A stretch of 32,134 nucleotides of DNA. Origin: Chitinophaga pinensis (GTDB lineage: Bacteria; Bacteroidota; Bacteroidia; 2-12-FULL-35-15). A program made the position numbers and the translations under genes. How positions within the stretch are numbered: position 1 is the stretch's first letter; each line of letters begins with the position of its first letter. Below, piece after piece: positions 25,499 to 32,134 of the stretch. The notes under the pieces were generated by a model, which was not told the origin of the DNA, searched no databases, and saw nothing but the letters and a program-made list of their open reading frames with translations. Location: NCBI GenBank assembly GCA_945865315.1, contig CAMBDK010000022.1, positions 1 to 32,134 of the forward strand, written 5' to 3'.

Positions 25499-26803
25499 AT
25501 GATTCAATTGCTGTATAGCCATTTCCTCAATCATCCTCTAATTTGCACCGATACCCGCGATATAAAACCCGGCGCAATTTTTTTTGCATTAAAAGGTGAT
25601 AATTTCAATGCCAATAAATTTGCCGAACAAGCATTAAATATGGGCTGTTCACTAGCTGTTATTGATGAAATAGAATTTAAAAAAGACGACAGCTACTTAT
25701 TGGTGGACGATGTTTTATCTTCTTTACAAGCATTGGCAAATTATCACCGAAAAAAATTGTCAATCCCTGTTATTTGTATTACTGGTTCCAATGGAAAAAC
25801 CACTTCTAAAGAATTGTTATATTCAGTATTGAGCCAGAAATATAATGTGTTGGCAACAAAAGGTAATTTTAATAACCATATTGGTGTACCTCTTACTTTA
25901 CTTAGTATGGAGAAAAAACATGAAATCGCTATTGTTGAGCTGGGCGCAAATCACATTGGTGAAATAAAGATGCTTTGTGAAATTGCTGAACCCAATTATG
26001 GAATGATTACTAATATAGGAAAAGCTCACCTGGATGGTTTTGGTGGTATCGAAGGGGTGGTGAAAGCAAAAACCGAATTGTACAATTTTATAAAACAAAA
26101 TAATGGAAAACTTTTTGTGAATAGGGATAATGAATTGCTGCTGCAACTATCGGCTGGTATTGATAAAATTAATTTCGGAACATCGGATGATAACCAATAT
26201 TCAGGGAAATTTATTGAAAGTAATCCTTTTGTAATTCTTAAACTTAAGGCTGCTAATGATATGCAGTCAATGGATGAAAAGGTACTTATTAAAACAAATT
26301 TAATTGGGAATTATAACTTTGAAAATATTTTAGCTGCTGCTTGTATTGGTAATTATTTCGATGTTTCTGAAAATCAAATTAAAGCCGGAATAGAGAATTA
26401 TTTACCTTCTAATAATCGTTCACAAGTGATGCAAACCGATAAAAATTTATTACTGCTGGATGCATATAATGCTAACCCCTCTAGCATGCAAGCTGCAATA
26501 GAAAATTTTGCGCAAATGGATAAACCTAATAAAATGGTAATTCTTGGAGATATGCTGGAGTTAGGTGAGGATAGCGCAAAAGAACATGATAGAATTGTAA
26601 ATCTGCTTATCCAAAAAATGATACCAAATTTAATATTGGTGGGCCCATTTTTTAAAGAATCTGGTAAATCTATTAAGGCAAATATTTTTTTAAATACTGA
26701 TGAGGCACTCGATCATTTAAAACTACACCCCGTAATTAACGCTACTATTTTAATAAAAGGTTCTCGTGGAATTAAACTGGAAAAAGTTATTGCTGTTTTA
26801 TAG
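25499..26803 (+). CDS. murF: UDP-N-acetylmuramoyl-tripeptide--D-alanyl-D-alanine ligase
   Basis: MurF joins D-Ala-D-Ala to the UDP-MurNAc-tripeptide in the last cytosolic step of peptidoglycan precursor synthesis. The 434-residue protein has the Mur-ligase order. An N-terminal domain contains TDTRDIKPGAIFFALKG. The P-loop is TGSNGKTTSKE (about 95-105), then NFNNHIGVPLTLL, VELGANHIGEI and NIGKAHLDGF. The C-terminal domain has LLDAYNANPSSMQAA and ILGDMLELG. An in-frame TTG at 25493 could start two residues earlier; the ATG at 25499 is preferred. A terminator-like hairpin lies 66 bp downstream. Confidence 0.96.
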   Translation: MIQLLYSHFLNHPLICTDTRDIKPGAIFFALKGDNFNANKFAEQALNMGCSLAVIDEIEFKKDDSYLLVDDVLSSLQALANYHRKKLSIPVICITGSNGKTTSKELLYSVLSQKYNVLATKGNFNNHIGVPLTLLSMEKKHEIAIVELGANHIGEIKMLCEIAEPNYGMITNIGKAHLDGFGGIEGVVKAKTELYNFIKQNNGKLFVNRDNELLLQLSAGIDKINFGTSDDNQYSGKFIESNPFVILKLKAANDMQSMDEKVLIKTNLIGNYNFENILAAACIGNYFDVSENQIKAGIENYLPSNNRSQVMQTDKNLLLLDAYNANPSSMQAAIENFAQMDKPNKMVILGDMLELGEDSAKEHDRIVNLLIQKMIPNLILVGPFFKESGKSIKANIFLNTDEALDHLKLHPVINATILIKGSRGIKLEKVIAVL

Positions 26804-26869
26804 TTCCTTTTTTTTAGCTAAATATTAATTTTTTAAAACATGGCATTTAATTTTTAAAAAAACTTTCAT

Positions 26870-26918
26870 GGGCTATTATTTGCAATTAATCTATCAAATA
26901 GCCCGCTGGTTTTTTTTA
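26870..26918 (+). terminator. Probable terminator downstream of murF
   Basis: GGGCTATT (26870-26877) pairs perfectly with AATAGCCC (26897-26904) around a 19-nt loop. A tract of eight T residues follows (GCTGG, then T8). The long loop weakens it, but position and T-tract fit a rho-independent terminator. The rest of the 332-bp gap to the regulator gene is AT-rich with no gene seen. Confidence 0.6.
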
Positions 26919-27034
26919 TTAACAATTTAGTAATTTTTGTTTAATGTAAAAGTTACATTAAAAGTGTTAATTTGAATGTTATTTTGAGCCTTTTAATAAA
27001 AATAAAATATTTATTTAATAAAAAAGTAAATTTA

Positions 27035-27042
27035 TATTTTTG
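27035..27042 (+). promoter_or_regulatory. Possible -7 box for the response-regulator gene
   Basis: TATTTTTG fits TAnnTTTG about 95 bases upstream of the regulator ATG, in the gap after the murF terminator where a new promoter would be expected. No -33 TTTG is visible. Confidence 0.3.
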
Positions 27043-27135
27043 GAAAAAGAAATAATGGATTGAAAAATTAAAAGATTGTAAAAAAGATTTTATTATTTCA
27101 ATTATAAAAAAATCATTAAAATAATTTCAGCAATC

Positions 27136-27819
27136 ATGAATACAGGTAAAAAAATATTATTGGTAGACGATGAACAAGATATATTAGAATTTCTGAGCTA
27201 TAATCTAAAGAAAGAAGGGTATGATTTATATACCGCCAATAATGGTAACGAAGCATTAACTATTGCAAAAAATGTAATCCCCGATTTGATTATTTTAGAT
27301 GTGATGATGCCAGATATGGATGGGATGGAAACTTGCAGGATTTTACGTGAATTACCTGGCTTGCAAAATGTTATGATAGCATTCCTTACAGCTCGTAATG
27401 AAGATTATTCCCAAATTGCAGGTTTCGAAGTTGGTGCCGATGATTATATTAATAAACCTATAAAGCCAAGGGTTTTAATTAGCCGTATAAAAGCCTTGTT
27501 AAGAAGAGCGGAGGGCGATAATTCAGAAAAAATTGAAAAAATTGAAAGTGGTGGAATTAAAATTGATCGCGAACGATATCTTATCATTCAAGATGGTATT
27601 GAGCTAAATTTACCTAAAAAAGAATTTGAATTATTGGCCTTACTAGCTTCTAAGCCTGGTAAAGTATTTACCCGCGAATTAATATTGTATAGTGTATGGG
27701 GCGGAGATGTGGTAGTGGGCGATAGAACTATTGATGTCCATATTCGTAAATTACGCGAAAAAATTGGTGAAGATTTTATAAAAACAATTAAAGGAATTGG
27801 TTACAAATTTGAATTTTAA
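27136..27819 (+). CDS. OmpR/PhoB-family response regulator (RprY-like)
   Basis: This 227-residue DNA-binding regulator has a receiver domain (5-122) with the acidic pair Asp11/Asp12, phosphoacceptor Asp55 in LIILDVMMPDMDG, switch Thr85 and Lys107 before Pro108. A C-terminal winged helix (about 137-226) carries LPKKEFELLALLAS, RELILYSVWG, RTIDVHIRKLREKIG and TIKGIGYKFE. All receiver active-site residues are present, so it should be phosphorylated. No histidine kinase gene adjoins it; the next gene is convergent. Bacteroidota RprY is the closest type I recall, with the kinase possibly encoded elsewhere. Confidence 0.92.
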   Translation: MNTGKKILLVDDEQDILEFLSYNLKKEGYDLYTANNGNEALTIAKNVIPDLIILDVMMPDMDGMETCRILRELPGLQNVMIAFLTARNEDYSQIAGFEVGADDYINKPIKPRVLISRIKALLRRAEGDNSEKIEKIESGGIKIDRERYLIIQDGIELNLPKKEFELLALLASKPGKVFTRELILYSVWGGDVVVGDRTIDVHIRKLREKIGEDFIKTIKGIGYKFEF

Positions 27820-27864
27820 GGGCTAAGGCAATATTAATATAACTACCTTTTTATATTGATTTTA

Positions 27865-29334
27865 CTACTCAATATAAGGTATTGCAATCAATAGCTTTTC
27901 TATTTTCTTTTTCATTTTTTCTGGTGTACAGTCATAGTTATTTATTAAAAATGAAAAACATAGCAATTTACCTTTTTTGCTTTTTATATAACCAGCATAA
28001 CCTCTTACCCTTTCTATATATCCACTCTTCGCCCTTAGGTTATCCTGTGCAAAAGTTCCCTCACAAAAATTATCTAACGGACCTGGCAGCCCAGCAATAG
28101 GAAATGATTCGTAATAAATTTTGAAGTCTCTTTCATTCGCCATTAAACGTAAAATCTGCGCTTCTGTTTTTGTGGTAATGCCATTGGAACGGGATAAACC
28201 ACTGCCATCGGTCATAAAAAATCCATTTATATCTACTCCTTTATCTCCCCATAATTTAGTAACCATCTCTGTACCTAAGTTTTCTTTACCTATCCCATTT
28301 TTTTTATAAGCAATATATTTTAGCAAATGCTCGGCATACATATTATTGCTTTTATAGTTTGTCCAGTATATAATTTCTTTTAGCGGTGGCGAATAGTGGG
28401 TATGTAAATTATATTTTTTTATTATTTGTATTTTAGCTTCTTCTTTTAATATTCTATTCGTTGTCGACTCCTTTTTACATTTTATACCAATTTTATTTAA
28501 GGAATGTTCTAAGGATTGCGCACAAAACAAAGCAGGGTCTGGCATTGAACCTTCAATTTCATAATTGTTTTTATGAGCTGGAATAGTTCCTTGTATTTCC
28601 CTATAAAAGGAGTAGGGGGCCCCATAAATAAAAGCATTGTCATCTTCTCCATTGGATGTAACGTTGTTTATCAATTCCAAACCTTTAATTTCTGGTATTT
28701 TTTTTGTAATTTCTACTTTACTGCCGATGGCCCCCGATTTCATATATAATGAATATTTATTATCATGGTATGAAAGTCCGGAAGCTCCTGCTCCAAAGTA
28801 ATTGCCAATATCTGCCCATATCCATTGGGATGGTATCAAATTGTTTTCGAAGATGCTAGCATCAGCAATAATAGACCCTTCAATTGTTTTAATTCCTTTT
28901 TTTTGAAGTATCCTTGCCCACTTATCGCTGGTACTTAAACTGTCATTTTTATTTGCAAAATATTCAGAATCAATTGATGGATCCCCCCCGCCTATAATAT
29001 ATAAATTGCCTTTTATTGTGCCCGATGAGGTATCAAATATACCATCGTACTGAAGTCTTGTCTCAAATTTAAAATCGCTGCCCAAAAGCAATAAGGAGGC
29101 ACCTGTAGTAACTATTTTTAATGTGCTTGCTGGAATTAAACTAATTGAACTATTATATTCTGCAAGTATTGTATCTTTTTCTATTGGCATAATACAAATA
29201 CTCCAAGATGCACTTTTCAGTTCCGGATCATTTTTTATTTTTTCTATTTCAATATCCAGCTTCGATATTGTTTGTGAATTCAAAAAAGTAATTTGCAATA
29301 AAATCAGTATTGTGAAAATATATTTGAAAATCAT
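27865..29334 (-). CDS. dacB: D-alanyl-D-alanine carboxypeptidase/endopeptidase (PBP4, S13)
   Basis: PBP4-type enzymes trim or cleave peptidoglycan peptides in the periplasm. The 489-residue protein has a signal peptide (about 1-20, ending LNSQT) and the S13 active-site triad: SxxK as Ser70-Thr-Leu-Lys73 in PASTLKI, SxN as Ser328-Asn-Asn330, and KSG at 435-437 in RAKSGYIERVRGYAGYI. The MTDGSGLSR segment (373-381) and the GGGDPS turn (114-119) are also family features. A G7 run lies in the codons for GGGDP (plus-strand C7 at 28983-28989) and could slip. It is convergent with the regulator gene and downstream of the pterin dehydratase gene. Confidence 0.95.
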   Translation of the reverse strand: MIFKYIFTILILLQITFLNSQTISKLDIEIEKIKNDPELKSASWSICIMPIEKDTILAEYNSSISLIPASTLKIVTTGASLLLLGSDFKFETRLQYDGIFDTSSGTIKGNLYIIGGGDPSIDSEYFANKNDSLSTSDKWARILQKKGIKTIEGSIIADASIFENNLIPSQWIWADIGNYFGAGASGLSYHDNKYSLYMKSGAIGSKVEITKKIPEIKGLELINNVTSNGEDDNAFIYGAPYSFYREIQGTIPAHKNNYEIEGSMPDPALFCAQSLEHSLNKIGIKCKKESTTNRILKEEAKIQIIKKYNLHTHYSPPLKEIIYWTNYKSNNMYAEHLLKYIAYKKNGIGKENLGTEMVTKLWGDKGVDINGFFMTDGSGLSRSNGITTKTEAQILRLMANERDFKIYYESFPIAGLPGPLDNFCEGTFAQDNLRAKSGYIERVRGYAGYIKSKKGKLLCFSFLINNYDCTPEKMKKKIEKLLIAIPYIE

Positions 29335-29419
29335 TTTTTTGAAAAAAAATATTTAACAAGTTCTGCTCCGAAAAATTTCTTCGCCTTTATCCTAACAGTA
29401 ATAAAAAAATAAAAATTAT

Positions 29420-29677
29420 TTAACGCTTGAAAAGTGAATTTTTACCATTGAAAACTTTATCAATTTCATTTGCAAGTTTTCGGTCCTTTTCAGTAATAGT
29501 ATTGCCTTCATCATGGGTGCAAAGTGCAATTTCTACCTTGTTATATAGGTTACTCCATTGTGGATGATGATTTAACTTTTCTGCTACCATTGCCACTTTT
29601 GTCATAAAGGCAAATGCTTCAATAAAGTTGGTAAATTCAAAGCTCCGTTTAAGTACATTATTTTCTTCTTGCCACAT
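29420..29677 (-). CDS. phhB: Pterin-4a-carbinolamine dehydratase
   Basis: This small cytosolic enzyme dehydrates 4a-hydroxytetrahydrobiopterin formed by aromatic amino-acid hydroxylases; some bacterial members work in pterin recycling more generally. The 85-residue protein covers the whole fold. It has WQEENNVLKRSFEF, AFAFMTKVAMVAEKLNHHP (His37-His38-Pro39), NKVEIALCTHDEG (His55 in the THD motif) and ITEKDRKLANEID. No hydroxylase gene lies in the window. It is 85 bp upstream of dacB in the same direction. Confidence 0.9.
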   Translation of the reverse strand: MWQEENNVLKRSFEFTNFIEAFAFMTKVAMVAEKLNHHPQWSNLYNKVEIALCTHDEGNTITEKDRKLANEIDKVFNGKNSLFKR

Positions 29678-30063
29678 GTTTTTTTAAAATTAAGATATGT
29701 AATTATTAATGAAATTATTCTACTCAGTAAATTATGTTTTTTTTATATTTCAATGCTTCTCATTTGTTTTTTTCTATAAAAATAAATGCTCCTTTTGTAT
29801 TATTTTTCAACAAAATTAAGAAGAATTAGTTTAATGCTGTTTTTATATTGATCAATCTCTTATAATAAATCATGGCTTTCTTATAAAAAACGCTTCCTTT
29901 TTTACTTAATATTTTCAGCTAAATTGGTAATAAAAGATTGTAAAAAGATGCTATAATTGGGCTGGCGACTGAGCCAGAAAAGGTGGCTGGTAAAATTGTC
30001 TTGCCTTTTTTTAAAATAGAATTACTAGAAAAGCTAACAAAATCAAGGTATTAAACATGATAG
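29678..30063. other. 386-bp spacer with a G+C-rich island
   Basis: Most of this spacer is very AT-rich and looks empty. One block (29958-30007) is about 54% G+C. It holds CTGGC / GCCAG hairpin arms (29962-29966 and 29973-29977), then AAAAGG...CCTTTTTTT. On the minus strand a 40-odd-codon open stretch (29919 to about 30050) crosses the same block. I cannot decide between a decayed gene, another repeat family or a small RNA. Confidence 0.5.
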
Positions 30064-31428
30064 CTAAATATTTTTTTTGTTTATAATTTCAATATATTCA
30101 TTTTTAAACGTATCAAATTCTTCAATTATTTTATCTCTCTCTGAAATAAGGCTAGAAATAAAAACACTTTTTTTATAAAAAAGCATTATCAATAACCATT
30201 TGGTGCCAATTTTTTTTACAGTATGATAGTACCAATAAGCATAAATACCGCTTAATGGAAGGCTAATTGCATATACTAATGTTAATAGCTTCAGGTCTGT
30301 CAATTTCCATACTAAAACAATTTGAATAGAATAAAATATAAGAAATGTAAACATGCCTCCAACCATGCTTATTGCACCTCTGTATTCAATTGAATTACTA
30401 ATTATTTTTGCTATTCTACCTGGTATAAAATAGGTTAAATAATTATTTATTAAACCATATACATAAAAAGGAAATCCTAAAATTATTATCAATAAATATT
30501 TTATATTATTGCCAATAAATGATTTATTATTCTCATTTCTTGCAATATCCGTCTCTTTAAGTCCCAGACGACTTATACTTTTTAAATAGTCTTGTATTCT
30601 TTTACTTAAAATCGCTACCCGTTGTGGTTCATTTTGTACATAATAATTTACCGTTTCTATAATATTTTTCGTTAAAATAAAATCTGCATCTTTATCTTTT
30701 TTGTTAATTCCTAATTCTTTTGAAAGCTTATATTTATATATCGTTTCAATGTTATTTACTAATTCATCTATAGTAGTATCTTCTATTGCGATTATTAAAT
30801 TTTCAAGTTGTTTTCTGATTTTATCTGTTAATTCTTCAGTGGCGCTATGTTCATCAATGGCATATTTCTCCTTGTAATCATTCACCAGTATAGGTTCGCC
30901 AATGTTAATATACAGGTCGCGATTGTATTTATGCGGATTGGCATAATTTAATCCTATTGTGATAATATTTACCCCTAGTTCAAAATTGTTTTGTGCTTCA
31001 GCTCCTAGCGCTATTCTTGCAGCGCCAGTTTTTATTTGCCTTAGCCTTCGCTCTGTCACGCTTGTCCCTTCTGGAAACATTAGTAAAACACCATTTTTTT
31101 CTAAATGTTCGAAGCATTTTATGAATATTTTTTTGTTTTTAAACATTAAGGCTGGGTCATCCGTTTGCCGATAAATTGGTATCACATTAAATTTAGGTAA
31201 TAGCCATGCCCCTATTTTATTATTAAAAAGAACTCCCTTGCCTAAAAAAAATACTGTTCTATTGAGCATCGTGGCAACAACTATAGGGTCCATAAATGTG
31301 CTTGGATGATTTACAAGCACCATTAATGGACCATTATTGGGTATTAATTCTTTGTTTCGGATGGTGATAGAACGAAAAAATCCTCGTACAGTAATTTGTA
31401 ATAATATTTTTAGAATAGAATATAGCAT
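30064..31428 (-). CDS. PlsC-like glycerolipid acyltransferase with HX5D motif
   Basis: This 454-residue membrane protein has an N-terminal acyltransferase domain (about 20-210). Catalytic block I is NHPSTFMDPIV with His41 and Asp47, spaced as HX5D. Blocks II and III include GVLFNNKIGAWLLPKFNVIPIYR and LLMFPEGTSVTERRLRQIKTGAA (EGT at 120-122). A central charged region (about 215-300) and three to four membrane helices (about 310-425) follow. Plain PlsC proteins are near 250 residues with HX4D, so this belongs to a longer subfamily, similar in spacing to eukaryotic Gpt2/Sct1-type acyltransferases as I recall. It probably acylates glycerol-3-phosphate or a lysophospholipid; the substrate is unproved. 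It is divergent from metK. Confidence 0.87.
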   Translation of the reverse strand: MLYSILKILLQITVRGFFRSITIRNKELIPNNGPLMVLVNHPSTFMDPIVVATMLNRTVFFLGKGVLFNNKIGAWLLPKFNVIPIYRQTDDPALMFKNKKIFIKCFEHLEKNGVLLMFPEGTSVTERRLRQIKTGAARIALGAEAQNNFELGVNIITIGLNYANPHKYNRDLYINIGEPILVNDYKEKYAIDEHSATEELTDKIRKQLENLIIAIEDTTIDELVNNIETIYKYKLSKELGINKKDKDADFILTKNIIETVNYYVQNEPQRVAILSKRIQDYLKSISRLGLKETDIARNENNKSFIGNNIKYLLIIILGFPFYVYGLINNYLTYFIPGRIAKIISNSIEYRGAISMVGGMFTFLIFYSIQIVLVWKLTDLKLLTLVYAISLPLSGIYAYWYYHTVKKIGTKWLLIMLFYKKSVFISSLISERDKIIEEFDTFKNEYIEIINKKNI

Positions 31429-31515
31429 TTATTTATAATTATAAATAACGTAAGGTGTTAATAATTAATGATTTAAAATATTTTTATAAATTATTTATTA
31501 TTAAAGGTAGTACTA

Positions 31516-31523
31516 TATTTTTG
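31516..31523 (+). promoter_or_regulatory. Possible -7 box for metK
   Basis: TATTTTTG fits TAnnTTTG and lies 56 bases upstream of the metK ATG, a plausible distance. There is no clear TTTG -33 element. No SAM-riboswitch-like fold is apparent in the short leader. Confidence 0.35.
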
Positions 31524-31578
31524 ATTAATTAAATAATCGTATTTTAGCGCCCTGATAAATCTAAAACCATAAATATAC

Positions 31579-32134
31579 ATGTCATACTTATTTACATCTG
31601 AATCAGTTTCGGAAGGTCACCCGGATAAAATAGCTGACCAAATTTCTGACGCTCTAATCGATAATTTTTTAGCTTTCGATCCCCAATCAAAAGTAGCTTG
31701 CGAAACCTTAGTTACTACCGGGCAAGTGATGCTTGCAGGGGAAGTGAAATCAAAAGCTTACCTCGATGTTCAAACAATTGCTAGAGATGTTATCCGTAAA
31801 ATTGGGTATACCAAAAGTGAATATATGTTTGAAGCAAATTCTTGCGGCGTGCTCTCCGCTATTCATGAGCAATCTGCAGATATTAATCAAGGGGTAGATA
31901 AAAAGAAAAAAGAAGATCAAGGTGCCGGCGACCAAGGAATGATGTTTGGTTATGCAACCAACGAAACAGTCGATTTAATGCCTTTAGCATTGGATTTGGC
32001 ACATAAAATATTGATTGAGCTGGCTTTGATACGCAGAGAAAATAAAGAAATTAAATATTTGCGCCCTGATGCAAAATCTCAAGTTACATTGGAATATGAT
32101 AATAATAATGTTCCGGTACGTATTGATGCGATAG
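31579..32134 (+). CDS. metK: S-adenosylmethionine synthetase, N-terminal part (runs off the window)
   Basis: MetK makes SAM from methionine and ATP in the cytosol, the methyl donor for PrmA among others. The frame starts at ATG 31579 and stays open to the last base (185 codons plus one base). It begins [25 protein letters not shown] (13-17) is the ATP/methionine site. The [13 protein letters not shown] signature lies near 115-127, with [17 protein letters not shown] after it. About half of the usual ~420 residues is present. It is divergent from the acyltransferase gene with a 150-bp gap. Confidence 0.96.
   Translation, partial: MSYLFTSESVSEGHPDKIADQISDALIDNFLAFDPQSKVACETLVTTGQVMLAGEVKSKAYLDVQTIARDVIRKIGYTKSEYMFEANSCGVLSAIHEQSADINQGVDKKKKEDQGAGDQGMMFGYATNETVDLMPLALDLAHKILIELALIRRENKEIKYLRPDAKSQVTLEYDNNNVPVRIDAI

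Noticed and set aside
31429-31578. SAM riboswitch upstream of metK
   Set aside because: The gap is short and AT-rich with no stems of the expected kind.
1-32134. CRISPR array, prophage, tRNA or rRNA genes
   Set aside because: No regularly spaced short repeats, no phage or integrase genes and no cloverleaf or rRNA-like sequence were seen on reading both strands.

Overview
The window is a stretch of chromosome from a low-G+C (roughly 30% by eye) member of the Bacteroidota, most likely a Chitinophagales, Sphingobacteriales or Cytophagales relative. The evidence is a GldB-type gliding lipoprotein, a PorT-type outer-membrane barrel, a bacillithiol enzyme (BshC), a DUF1599 protein, a MauE-like/thioredoxin-like membrane protein of the BT_3928 type, very short spacers without clear Shine-Dalgarno sequences, and several TAnnTTTG boxes typical of this phylum. 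All genes are of the housekeeping or conserved type. I see no phage, CRISPR array, rRNA, tRNA or complete insertion sequence.

Layout. 1-324: non-coding left edge beginning with a TTTTTA microsatellite. 325-1566 (+): MacB/FtsX-like permease. 1567-2148: two head-to-tail copies of a ~235-bp repeat element, then the comEC terminator. 2149-15421 (-): a long co-directional run read as DUF1599 protein, MauE-like protein, OppB/DppB-like permease, tpiA, prmA, a 1488-residue exported protein, plsY, a CarboxypepD_reg-like protein and comEC, with a third element copy between plsY and the CarboxypepD_reg gene. 15575-18129 (+): folP and bshC. 18141-23517 (-): gldB, an M16 protease and a TPR protein. 23607-27819 (+): PorT-like barrel, nadE, murF and an OmpR-family regulator. 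27865-31428 (-): PlsC-like acyltransferase, a pterin dehydratase and dacB. 31579 to the right edge (+): the first 185 codons of metK.

Functional themes are envelope building (plsY, plsC-like, murF, dacB, ComEC, the 1488-residue protein), cofactor and one-carbon metabolism (folP, nadE, metK, pterin dehydratase, bshC), and surface or gliding functions (gldB, PorT-like, M16 protease).

The clearest signal not explained by genes is the three-copy repeat. It is 225-236 bp with imperfect ~16-bp terminal inverted repeats. Copies 1 and 2 are bordered by TAAG. An internal 10-bp stem has a 6-nt loop that is complementary to a site just downstream, giving two mutually exclusive or pseudoknotted folds. 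It looks like a MITE-like or structured repetitive element. Copy 3 supplies the stop codon of plsY. I found no evidence for a new multi-gene system; the repeat and the 1488-residue protein are the best leads.
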